The notes below the pieces were generated by a model. It did no database searches, was not told the DNA's origin, and saw only the letters and a program-made list of their open reading frames with translations. From positions 1-27,323 of the forward strand of contig KN890528.1 in NCBI GenBank assembly GCA_000934455.1: 27,323 nt of DNA, in the 5' to 3' direction. Every line of letters starts with the position of its first letter. The stretch's first letter is position 1. Made by a program: the position numbers and the translations under genes. This stretch comes from Apostichopus parvimensis. Its lineage: Eukaryota; Echinodermata; Holothuroidea; Aspidochirotida; Stichopodidae. Shown here piece after piece: positions 12,901 to 22,800 of this stretch.

Positions 12901-13411
12901 GGATCTGTAGGCTATCTGTCCTTGTCATAATGAGTTACCACTACAATCTAGTCTAATGTTACAAGTCACATGCATTAGCTTTTAAAATGCGTAACTAATG
13001 TTAGGCTAATGAAATCAGTTTGGGTCACTGATGTTAGTATTGTTACTGTATATATATGTAACGGTAATTATTGTATGTGAAGGGGGTATTCAACGATTTA
13101 AAATGATTTTCCAGAATTACACCGTCACCATTACGCATTGCTTTCTTGTTATCTCAGATGATGGTGAGAAAATCTTGCAGCGCATGCAACACTTGGGATC
13201 TGTGTTCTATGGAAAACTGAAGTTATTGGTAAAACACTAATCTAGCCAAACCAACAGACGTACAGTAACATGTAGGAGCATACGAAACAGGTGGATAGTA
13301 CTACAGTACAGTAATGTACTAGCCTAATTTAGGCATCGTGATCTCATAACACTTAACGTTTCATCTAAACATGCTTCGAAGTTTGTGAGGTATATAAAAG
13401 ATATTTACCAT
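531..13411 (-). CDS. Divergent kinesin motor protein (kinesin-3/KIF28-like), 15 visible coding exons, P-loop exon in gap
   Basis: A kinesin-superfamily protein; active members use ATP to move along microtubules. Exons on the minus strand: 13409-13411, 12077-12217, 11218-11265, (gap), 10066-10137, 9131-9210, 8485-8604, 8055-8146, 7395-7425, 6329-6428, 5054-5191, 3807-3923, 3266-3370, 1877-1969, 1161-1257, 531-721. All junctions are GT-AG and the phases fit, giving 475 codons plus stop. Visible motor landmarks in order: VQVIARCRPF, FVFDASYFW, VTVSHLEIFDK, LLNPH, IYVDGLSEFVV, IFTITVEQ, IQIIDLAGSE, TFGNVIRALGD, VPYRNAIITRLLQ, DALGGNCSTLVF, VSPADTCYNE. A coiled coil with TWEAKERLS, NLAKKGILQWVM and a Lys/Glu-rich end follows. 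The P-loop (GQTGxGKS/T) is not seen and should be in the N run. Switch I and loop 11 are abnormal, so ATPase activity is doubtful. The order of motor then NLAKKGIL-type coiled coil recalls KIF28-like kinesins by memory only. The gene may continue left of the window. Confidence 0.88.
1614..1682 (+). repeat. 3' tail of a LINE/SINE-like retroposon
   Basis: The stretch reads as TAAAGAGCATTGATGCC, a short gap, CGCTCTATATAGATGTTTGG and then (TAT/ATT) repeats. AGAGC and GCTCT can pair as a short stem. The shape (stem with GCNCTATATA followed by ATT microsatellite) is the common 3' end of L2/CR1-type LINEs and their SINEs in marine animals. The 5' extent is not clear. Confidence 0.5.
3077..3116. repeat. 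Short tandem repeat, four 10-bp units
   Basis: Four copies of GCCCACCRWA-like units (GCCCACCATA, GCCCACCGTA, GCCCACCAAA, GCCCACTGTA) lie in a kinesin intron. Confidence 0.85.
5054..5191 (-). CDS. Kinesin exon: DALGGNCSTLVF to motor end
   Basis: A 46-codon phase-0 exon encoding DALGGNCSTLVFATVSPADT and then TLEHAQYCRNIENVIKKNL. It corresponds to SLGGNSxTxMVAxxSPA, the helix-6 region and neck linker that close the motor domain. Confidence 0.94.
6329..6428 (-). CDS. Kinesin exon: helix 4 end to VPYRNAIITRLLQ
   Basis: Encodes LVTFGNVIRALGD, a basic Gly-rich loop, and HVPYRNAIITRLLQ. These match LGNVIxALxD and (I/V)PYRDSxLTxLL of the microtubule-binding half of kinesin motors. The acceptor is TTTTTTACAG and the donor CAG/GTTAAT. 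Confidence 0.93.
7395..7425 (-). CDS. Kinesin 31-nt microexon: SEGVQNEDEG after DLAG
   Basis: The 31 bases lie between TTACAG and GTAAGA. They restore phase from the previous exon (needs two bases) and leave two bases for the next, which starts with one. The product continues DLAG with SEGVQNEDEG and then LVTFGNVI. The Glu of DLAGSE is kept. The exon is real by phase and splice signals, but the loop it encodes is much shorter than in other kinesins. Confidence 0.8.
8055..8146 (-). CDS. Kinesin exon: end of switch I to switch II (DLAG)
   Basis: Bounded by TTTTTCCAAAACAG and GTAAAT. It completes RARAHGIFTITVEQKG and encodes RSRIQIIDLAG. The final G is the first base of the second Gly codon and is completed by the 31-nt exon at 7425. 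The DLAG of switch II is intact. Confidence 0.92.
8485..8604 (-). CDS. Kinesin exon: YVDGLSEFVV and first half of switch I
   Basis: Encodes IYVDGLSEFVVHSGEDLAKY, a helix ending in GNRARKAGASDVRKHRA, and two bases of a split Arg codon. This aligns without gaps to the family stretch GNKART..ATNMNxxSSRSH, but the conserved Asn and Ser residues are replaced. Confidence 0.92.
9131..9210 (-). CDS. Kinesin exon: IFDKTMTDLLNPH
   Basis: Encodes IFDKTMTDLLNPHSD then MKIRQHPQLG, the counterpart of EIYNExVRDLLNP and LRVREHPVLGP of kinesin-3 motors. It ends with two bases of a split Ile codon (GGC AT/GTAAGT) completed by the exon at 8604. Confidence 0.92.
10066..10137 (-). CDS. Kinesin exon after the gap: VTVSHLE strand
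   Basis: A 24-codon phase-0 exon between TTCTACCAG and GTGAGT. It encodes LNRSLFKHLGE then KYLVTVSHLE, matching the LF.....V.VS..EIY region that follows the P-loop helix in kinesins. It splices directly to IFDKTMTDLLNPH at 9210. Confidence 0.85.
10164..11058. other. Assembly gap (N run, 895 bases)
   Basis: All bases are N. The gap falls between kinesin exons 11218-11265 and 10066-10137, where about 50-70 residues, including the ATP-binding P-loop, are expected. The visible flanks (10138-10163 and 11059-11217) hold no P-loop codons. Confidence 0.99.
11218..11265 (-). CDS. Kinesin exon 3: FVFDASYFW segment
   Basis: A 16-codon phase-0 exon encoding ESTFVFDASYFWDVRT, the equivalent of the FxFDxxY(W) strand of kinesin-3-type motors. 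It is bounded by TTTTTTACAG and GTAAGT. It is the last visible motor exon before the assembly gap. Confidence 0.88.
12077..12217 (-). CDS. Kinesin exon 2: N-terminal strand beta-1 with RCRPF motif
   Basis: Encodes 47 codons in phase 0 between a GTGTCAG acceptor and an AAAG/GTAAAG donor. It holds VQVIARCRPF, matching the RxRP adenine-contact motif of kinesins, then a Gly/Gln-rich loop (NPQQGGAGK) before strand FVFD in the next exon. Confidence 0.9.
13409..13411 (-). CDS. Kinesin first coding exon, start codon only
   Basis: The ATG ends exactly at a GTAAAT donor, so the start codon is the last triplet of its exon. It joins in phase 0 to ACT ACC AAA at 12217, giving MTTKELVQVIARCRPF. The -3 base is A and +4 in the spliced message is A. 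No other in-frame ATG lies before the RCRPF motif in the next exon. The 5' UTR extends toward higher coordinates; its start cannot be seen. Confidence 0.65.
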
Positions 13412-13866
13412 CCTTCCAATTCAAATTTTTATTCTCGAATGTAGCTGGTATTTTCTCAAGCGAATATAGTCGCAAACAATTTCAATGAAACCCAAAGTTC
13501 CACCTGAAGCTTACGTTAAAGTTTACATAGCTCCAAGACAACTTTGACGTCACTGAAATAGTAAGGGTAACTAATATATGCAATATATATGGTACTCAAC
13601 ATTGTTCGCTTCTATTTAATGTGAAAAATATTATTTCAATCGTAAATAAACTAACCAAATTGAATAATAAAATTAATTTTACGCGAAAATATTTTTCATA
13701 CATTTACAATTTTTGAAACACTTTGTACATGCCTGTCATGGAGCCCTCCACTGTATTTCAACTTTCAGAAATTGTGTGAAACGATGTAAAGACTGGTTAT
13801 TTGTCTTCATCACTGACTCTGAATTTATTGACCTCTATAATTTGAATAACAAGAAAAACGAGCAAT
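13412..13866. promoter_or_regulatory. Divergent intergenic/promoter region between the kinesin and PLRG1
   Basis: Only 455 bp separate the two start codons, which face away from each other. The segment must hold both 5' UTRs and core promoters unless either has upstream exons elsewhere. No TATA box is placed convincingly. A perfect CRE palindrome is present (listed separately). Shared regulation is inference from geometry. Confidence 0.65.
13545..13552. promoter_or_regulatory. CRE palindrome TGACGTCA
   Basis: An exact 8-bp cAMP response element consensus, bound by CREB/ATF bZIP proteins, sits 134 bp upstream of the kinesin ATG and about 315 bp upstream of the PLRG1 ATG. A chance match in 455 bp is unlikely, though not excluded. 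Confidence 0.5.
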
Positions 13867-13875
13867 ATGGTTGAG
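13867..13875 (+). CDS. PLRG1: PLRG1 exon 1 (Met-Val-Glu)
   Basis: ATG GTT GAG is followed by a GTAACG donor and joins in phase 0 to GAT GTC AGT AAG at 14492. The start context is good (A at -3, G at +4). MVE followed by KHSVHT is the family N terminus. Confidence 0.85.
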
Positions 13876-16800
13876 GTAACGAAAACTTTTTGATAAGGAG
13901 GGTAGTCCGCAATGTCTTGTTTGATCGCGCTACAATACCGTTAGCCTACCATGCAACCGTGTAACATTAGGTCATTGAAAGACGCACACTAAGTTAAGAT
14001 AAATATAAATACTGTTCAGTAAAGCCTAACTTGAGTCTGACATACACTGATGATTATCGAACTATGTTTAGAAGTAATAGGACATACCGTTAGGCAAGGA
14101 AAACCACTTAGACTACAACTTGGTGTTCAAGATTTTAAAGACAAACATAAAAAAGAACAGGTGCCATGGCATGCCATGAGCATGACAGAACACTTACAGA
14201 CCACATAGATACAGGACAGTATTTAGGCTAGTGGGATCCATTTTGTGGAATAATGAAGTGTTGTAATGACAATACAAATGTCACATTCAAGGAAACATAG
14301 TATCTAGACAATACTTTTAAACCAGCGGTTGGAAATATACTTATCTTCCATTACATTGTCTGTCTTGGAAATATATGCCTTTGACCTAGTTGACAAAGAA
14401 AGATATGTTATACTTTGTTAGTGTTATGCCATTTATCTGTGTAAAATTTAAATATATAACTTCATGTTTGTCTCTTCTTTTTATTGTAAAGGATGTCAGT
14501 AAGCACTCTGTGCATACTTTGGTCTTTAGGTCGCTGAAGAGATCTCATGATATGTTCATTGCCAACAATGTCCAGCCAGTGTTGTCCGATGATGCTGCGT
14601 AAGTTTATGAAATAATGCTTTTTAAACATCAACCAGTCTTTTTACACAGTACCACACAAGCATTGTTATAATAGTTCATATTCTTTCTTTTTTCAGGATA
14701 ACACATGATATACTGTCTGGTTAAAAATTAGCCAAAAGTGGAAAACATTGGGAAATAATTAGAAATTAATTAATTAATCTAGTCTCTAGTTAACATAATT
14801 TGCATCTCAAAGAAATATTTTAACTTATAAAAATAGAAAAGTTAGATCCAAGACTTTTATTAAAAGTCACATTGTTATGTCTCAACATTACATTTTTTTT
14901 TTTTGACTTTAACATTCTTTCAATTTAAAATGCCACAATTGAAGTAAAACAATAAGCCTTCCTGTTATTGTTCTATCATTGTTCCTTTATAGAATAAAAA
15001 TCAAGTTGTCCTGTAAAGCCAAGGATCAGTATGGTCCAATTATGGACTTGCCAGAGACAAAGAGAGAGTTGAGAAAACAGAATATGCAACAACAACAACA
15101 GCTAGAAGCACAACCTACAGGACATTATGGTAGGTAGTAACCATTTGGTATTAGTTATTTAATGGTGGAGCTAAAAGATATCACAGATTGGGGAAAAATA
15201 AACAATTTTTTTTTTTTGAATGCCACCCAGTTGGGACAATTTTGTTTGTCTAAACCAGGGTTGTCCAACCTTTTGCAGAGGAGGGCCACATGGAATGATT
15301 ATGATGAAGGAGGGGGCCGCATGAACCCTACGCTCGATTTTTCGATTTTTTTGCCCGAAGCCCAATTTAAGGCAACAAAATGTGAGCACTGCGCGTGGAG
15401 CGCACTGATTTATTTTCCTTCCTGATAAAACAGATGAATAAAGTTCAGCCGCCCCCCCCCCCCTCCGCTGAGAGAGTTTCACACAAACGGACCCAGAAGG
15501 TTCGAATGATTTATTATATAGCTTCAAATTGTTATCAATAAATCTGCTCACTAAAATTTCGCACCGCAGAGCATCTCTGGCGGGCCGGACGCAACCCTGC
15601 GGCGGGCCGGACTGTGGCCCGCGGGCCGTAGGTTGGACAACCCTGGTCTAAACTGTACTTTGATGTTTACACTCGTATTGACTGTATGATCAGTATGGAT
15701 ATCCTGTCACTATCAGAAAAAATGTTACAAATTTTTCATTCTGTCAGCATGATATGGGAGGACAGTATAGATTGGTAATTAGCAAGTGCTAGAAAATTGT
15801 CCCAAGATGGCTGGAGAACAGTGCAGATGATTAATAATTGTGTCTTTGTTAGTAGGGTGTTTTAATAATGCTGTGTTTACGCTGAAGTTTCAAATGTCCA
15901 CATTTTCTTTAATGGGGAATGGTCTTTTGGGCTCCTATGGGATGTTAATTCTAAACTGAAACACATATCACCAAGCAAATTGATATGATGGCAATAAAAT
16001 ATCACCACTTTGCACCCAAGCACCCTTAATTAATTGCAAATACTATATTTCAATATTATAATCTGTTACTTCGTAATATAGTTTTTGTAAGTCCTAATCG
16101 TGAAGATGCATTTAATGAAGTTCTTGTCTCTCAAAAAGAATAAAATGTGTACATACCATACCATAAGTATCTTGTGTGTGCTTTCTTCATAATGTGACAA
16201 CTTTCCCCTAACTCTAGATTAATGCCATCCTTTGGATATGTTTGATCTGCATCCAGGCATCAACTGTGCTTTAAAAAAATATGTTCTTTCTTTTTGTTAC
16301 GCAGATTACAATGACATTCCCACACAAATAGAAGGTGGCTATCCATACCCTAATGCACCAGGTAGGTAAAATAATAGTTCAGATGTCAATGTATGGTGTA
16401 TTCTGATGCATATGTAGACTGTGAATAAGGTCTAAATGCAAGGTAATATACGTAGCTACTCCTGAGGTTTTGTGTGTTGTTGAAGTGGGATTTTTCCCCT
16501 TATTATTATTATTATTAGGGGACGGGGGAGGGGATGGGGGAAGGGGGGTGTGAATACCATGTAGCTTGGTCTAATTCTTTCACAACTGAATGTAAAACAA
16601 AAATGGAGCTGATCCAATTTTGTCCCTACTAACCATGTAGGTGGGGGTCAGTGCCCCCTAGCTGCCACCCACCCCTCCCCCCCATGCATAATTCCACTGT
16701 CAGATGTTAGTTGCAGTTATAATTATTTTGGTGAACAAATCTTGGTGGTGTCATCGGATCACAACTTGCAAGCTTATTTCGGTATTAATAAGTAGGTGTG

Positions 16801-19800
16801 ATAACTTTGCTAAATTAATTTTTACTTATGAAAAGTTATGTTTTTATGTGTAAGCTTTTTGTCATTTATTTTCAGGCGTCGAACTATCAGATCGTTCAGC
16901 AGTAAACCACCCTCCCCTTAACCAAGGTTCTGTTAATAATGTCATGGGCAACTTTCCAGATACACCACAACCTCAGTGAGTTTAATCAAACCATGTTTTC
17001 CAACTGTTCGCACTTAGCATGTCCACAATTTACAATTTAATGTGAGGATTTAGGCTTTCAAAAATGTTGGAAATTTGAGAATCATTTTTCGGTAACTATT
17101 GAGAGTACGACTTTGGACATGTGTGTGTACTTTAGCTTTTCTTGTAGGTGTAGAGTATGGTTTCTTTTCAAGTTTCCTGGAAGGAATGCTCCATTTCATT
17201 TGTGGCAGATTCAGTGGTAGTGAAGGGTGAAGTGGAATTCACTTCTTGTGAATATTCTTGAAAATAGTTCAATGGAGAGAAAGAAAAGCTAGATTGCAAC
17301 ACCAATAGATTGTGCTGTTTCTGTATACGGAACCTGATTATGGTATTATATGTTAAAGAAAATGCATGAACCCCACAAAGTGCAAAAACTAATCTTTTTC
17401 CAGTTTATATTTTGACTTCATCCGTTGTCTTCATAAGTTTCTGATTCCTTCTTTATTTCCCCAAGTCTAGCCGTTTCCTTGAGTACCGATTGAAATGTGA
17501 CGGTATGACTTTATATTCCGACACCACATGTGCTTTTCTTTTCCGACAGATAATGTCTCTAAATCTTTCTATCAATATATTTTCTGTTTTACCATTTCAG
17601 GACTGCATATGGGGTGAATGATATTAAGCAGCATGCAGGCATTCCTGAGAGAGCGCTACCACCATCGCAGGTTGGTTCAGTGCTGGAAAATTGAAAAAAA
17701 CCAAACTTACATATGACTAAATAATTAACTTATGAATGATTAACCTGACTATGTTATAGTGTGCCTTGTCATTTCTTGTGTAACAATTGTGTGTGTGTGT
17801 CCAGTAGTATCATTCTTGATGCAGATTGCAGACTGAAACTTTGATGCCTTTTGATGCCCGTATAGAAGAAATCTCCGATTGCTGACGTCCCTTTTGCAGA
17901 ACAAACAAGGAGCTGTTCTTTGATCAGTTTAAATCAGAGAAGCTCATGTTGCTTGCATGTTGATTAGGTTTTGGGTCAAGAAATTTACCAAGAACTTTGC
18001 AAGAGTCTCTTTTTCCATTTTGGATATTTTTTTTATATCTGTTTGCTTTTGTAGGCTCTTATTGCAGTTTCTGACAACACCAAGAACTCACAAGCTCTCA
18101 TGCCTAGAAAAGCTCCCACAATGCCCAAACCTAAGTGGCACCCTCCTTGGAAACTCTATCGTGTCATCAGCGGTCACATCGGCTGGGTTCGTAGTCTGGC
18201 GGTGGAACCAGCCAATCAGTGGTTTGTGTCTGGTTCAAATGATAGGACAATTAAAATCTGGGATTTGGTGAGTATTTTGATAATGAACAGATGGCGATAT
18301 AATTTGATTTTCATGTTTTGAAGGAAGGGTAGTTGGGGGGGGGGGGGGGTTGGGACATTTGGTATTTATCATGGTCATGTTCATAGATTTGTATGATGGG
18401 ATTAAAGGTTTCCTTGGATGCACTCTATTTGTAGACATAGAAATTTCAAGCATTGTTGAGGTCAGTTAACCAAATCTTTATGTTTTTGCGATATTATGAT
18501 AAGATGATGTGTAGCGATTATCAGTATTTGCATTGTCAGAAATAAGAAGCCAAACTCACAAATATTTGTCTCATTGACACTGACATTATAACCTAAGTTA
18601 CATTGTGCATTTATCGTCTTTGAAAGTGGATTGCGCTAAATATTTTTGTGCGTTATGACATTTTCTTGTCTCTACAGGCGAGCGGTACTTTGAAGTTATC
18701 CCTTACTGGTCACGTGAGTGCTGTCAGAGGCCTGGCTGTCAGCAAACGACATCCGTATCTCTTTTCTGCCGGAGAAGATAAAATGGTGAAATGTTGGGAT
18801 CTGGAGCAAAATAAGGTAGACAAATCTAACTTTCAACACTGGTCACTTCTAAAACTAACTGTTGACACCATGGTTATATAGGAAACTTTGTTACATACAT
18901 TATTTTAATGGTGTGCATTCCTCTGGGTGTATGGGACTTGATGTTTTAGATTTGGTACTTGGACAAACCTGTTACAAATAGTGAAAGAGTATCAGTTTAT
19001 TGTTACCTTGGTCGGTTAGTTGTCAAATATCTGGCAAGTTGCTGCATAAGACAATAAAAAGGAAAGAATGTTGACTTTAGCTTTTTGAGATTGGCAAAGC
19101 TGCCGATGAGAGTGATTATGGGTGTTTAGCTCACAGTGAAGCTGTAAATATTCCCCATTAAAAGGATTTACCCTGCTGGACCAGCCAAATCTGGGCTGTC
19201 CTTCTGTTTTTTTGTATCCTGTACACTCAAGTCTTGGAATCTTTGGTAGATTTGTTCATCCATAGATTTCCCATGGCATGTTATAAATCTATGTTGATAT
19301 CTCTTCACAACTTCTACAGCCTCTCTGTTGTTTCATTTTGTTTTTGTTGTTGCTAGGTGATACGGCATTACCATGGTCACCTCAGTGCCTGTTTCGACCT
19401 AGCCTTACATCCTACCATTGATATCTTAGCTACTTGCGGTAGAGATTCTTCTATCAGGATCTGGGATATGAGGACTAAGGCCTGCATCCACACCCTGACT
19501 GGTCACACTAATACAGTAGCCAGCATACAGTGTCAGAGCTCGGAACCTCAGATCGTCAGTGGAAGCCACGATGCAACCATCAGATTGTGGGATCTGGCCG
19601 CCGGGAAGTCCAGGGCGACGTTGACAAACCATAAGAAGGGTGTCCGTTCAGTAGTTTTACATCCAAAACTGTAAGTCACGGACAGCAATTAATGGGAAAG
19701 GGACAGTTTTGGTTATATCCAGGAAGTTTTTTTCATTTCTAGCTTGGTATCTCATGTATAAAAGACTGAGGCTTTCAAACTAGTTGGATTGGAACTTGTT

Positions 19801-22800
19801 ATGTCTGATTAATAACTGTCATTGGATACTCTCCATGCTACAATTGCAGTAATAATATCTCACAGTGAGACATATTAAGTAACCTTTCTTGTACAAGTAT
19901 CACAAAAGTTTGAGAAATTTTTGGCATTAAGCGTCTTGCCTCACTAGTGAAACAAACCATACATGTATTTATTAATGAACCCAGCTACAGACATGAAGCA
20001 GTATCAATAAAAGTACAAGAATCATCTAAACTATTAGTTATGAAGTGGGCTATAAGATATGTATGATTAATAATGAAATACACTCTACATATAATGAAGT
20101 GCTCTACACATATGGAATGTTAGTATGGAAAAAGTGCTTTAATTATAGAAAGTATTATTCACGAAGTGCACTGAATGCATAAAGTATTAGTAATGAACTC
20201 AGGGGCGTATCCAGGATTTTCCACTAGGGGGGGCGCCAGGCATGAATGATCGCCGTCCTGGGGGATGGGTCTAAGGGGAGGGGTGGACAATTTTTGCTTT
20301 CGAAGAAGGGCTGAAATGCAAAATGGTGCCATATGTGATCCATTTTTCGACCTTAATAATAAGCAACATTTCCAGTAAAAATGGACACAAAATGCACAAT
20401 TTAGTATGGCTGGCATGTCACTTAGTGTTTGTAAAACTTGTGACCGACTGGGAAATCTGGTGATTGCCAAGTTTCACCATCAAAGCCTTTAAGAAATTTA
20501 TGAATTTTACTTTAGTTTTTTTTTGGTGACGGCCAATAGGGGGGGCGCGCGCCTGTTGCGCCCCCCCTGGATACGCCCCTGGAACTGCTCGTTAGCAAAT
20601 GCAGTAATGGAAATGCAGTGCATTACTAATGAATTTACACTAAACATATGCAGTATCATTACATTATAATGTAGCATAGAGCATTTAGTTACAATAAAGT
20701 TTTCTAAACATACATAGTCATAGTAGTAGTGATATTTGACCAGTCGTAATAGCCTCTGTCTTCCTCGTCAGAAGTAGTAATGATATGCGACCAGTCGTAA
20801 TAGCCTCTGTATTCCTCGTCAGAAGTAGTAATGATATTCAACCAATCGTAATAGCCTCTGTCTTCCTTGTCAGAAGTAGTAATGATATTCAACCAATCGT
20901 AATAGCCTCTGCCTTCTCCTCATTTTTTCCCGCTGTGCGTAGATACATGATGGCGTCTGCATCTCCAGATAACATCAAACAGTGGCGATTTCCAGAGGGA
21001 AACTTCACCCAGAATCTCAGTGGACATAATGCCATCATCAACTGTTTAGCAGTCAATGCTGATGGTGTCTTAGTATCTGGAGGTAGGTCGACAAAATTAA
21101 AATCACATTGTTCCTTTTATCACCTCATGTCAGTATAGATCAGTATATTTTAAAGGTAATTTAAGGTTATTTTGAGGGTAACATCACTCAGAATCTCCAA
21201 AAAGATTTGTAGAACAGAATATTAGGAATTAAAATTAATATGGAAATAATTAAAGTAACAAATACCAAGAATATTAAGTAAATGTCATAGATCGTAAAAA
21301 TCAATCGTGGAGAACATCAAATAGGAAAAAGGTTGAATGAGTACGAGGATTATAACAAAAAGTTTTTAATACCCCAAAATTGGATAGAAAGAGCTGCTCT
21401 GTATATAAATCAAATTTTTAAAGAGATGTATCAGCAAAACTAGGTTATATCGCAGGAATGCTTAAATTTTACTTTGCAGTCTTGCTCAAAACCAACTAAA
21501 TGTTGACGAGGAGAGTTTCGCAAAGTTTTGAATCCTTTTGGTACTAATTTGACATAGTAATGCACTTTACTAACTGGACTAGTTCAAAGTTTATTTTTGA
21601 AAAATTAACAGATGTAACGATCAAAAAAAAGAGGAGAAAATGAAAATATGACCTACTTACATATATGTAAATTACCATTTTGGTGTTCAAAATAATGCTT
21701 GAGAGTTTGAGACTTATCTGTACCGGTTGTTTGGTCCACCCTTACATTATACAGGTGATAATGGTACCATTCACTTGTGGGACTGGAAGACTGGCTATAA
21801 CTTCCAAAGAACACAGGCGCCCGCCCAGCCGGGTTCTATCGACAGCGAATCGGGTATTTTTGCCATGAAATTTGATAACAGTGGCAGCAGACTCCTGACT
21901 GCAGAGGCTGACAAGACCATCAAGATTTACAAGGAAGATGATGAAGCGGTGAGTGAAACTGTCACGATATCCCTCGTTCCTTCCACACTATGTATCTTGA
22001 CCCACCCACCTCAAGGTGGGTCACCAAGAATAAATGGTGGGTTGCAAGTGTTGGGTTATGAAAGAAGACAAATGTTGACTAATCCGTTTCCGATGGAACT
22101 ATACAAATAACTTCCCTCCATGTCATAAAATTTTTTTAAGTAAATGTTATGTTTCTGTTTGTAGCAGACTTGTTTACAATCATCATGGATTTATATACAC
22201 TGGGTGGTTTTAGAAATTTAATATTAACATAGAAATTTATGGGCCATGGCTTGCCTTGGCAAGTCACAGCTATGGGCTAGCAGTAAAAATAATAAATAGG
22301 AACAGGGTAGCTGGGTTCTGATGGCTCTTTCAGAGGTCTGTTTTGGTGTTATTTTGAGGTACTTCATCAAGTTACCTCAGGCATCAGCTTTCCATTTTCC
22401 AAGTGATCAAAGAAAATATATTCTGCTTTAAGTTTTACCTAAATAGTTGTCTCATTTAGGATTGAATTTGAAGACAGGCAACTCATTAGTGTTCGACCGA
22501 TTGTATGACAATCGGTTTTACCGATTACCGATTAATTCCTGTGACAATCGGCCGATGCCGATTACCGATTACCGATTATTTCTTCATTTTCGTGGAACTG
22601 GCCTAATGTATGATTTAGTGTTATGCATGGTTACCAACTTCTAGGCCAATACAATCAAAGATGTAAATGAACGACTTAACTTGTCACAGTAAAGATTAAT
22701 GGAGCAAGTAAAGAACACTGCAATACATACATGGGGCGCTGTACGTTTATAACTAAGAGTCGCAATATTTCAATCCCGCCAAAACACAGTTTTTGACAGT

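Larger units (their letters stand above)
722..13408 (-). other. Introns of the kinesin gene, mostly featureless
   Basis: Fourteen visible introns range from 338 bp to about 1.3 kb. They are AT-rich and lack long ORFs with family resemblance. Contents noted separately are a LINE/SINE-like tail (1614-1682) and a 10-bp repeat (3077-3116). Other simple tracts are CAAT-type repeats near 4520-4555 and C12 at 7788-7799. Nothing else was seen in 3924-5053, 5192-6328, 6429-7394, 8605-9130, 9211-10065, 11266-12076 or 12218-12800. Confidence 0.7.

Noticed and set aside
15162..15551. ORFs of 87 (plus) and 126 (minus) codons
   Set aside because: They lie largely inside the 390-bp hAT MITE and resemble no protein family. 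They are incidental to GC-rich repeat sequence.
20704..20892. Minus-strand ORF with repeated YYDW-type peptide
   Set aside because: It is the antisense reading of the 51-bp tandem array, kept open by the multiple-of-three period. There is no start context or splice support.
20731..20916. CRISPR-like array
   Set aside because: The units are contiguous 51-bp tandem copies without unique spacers, in a eukaryotic intron.
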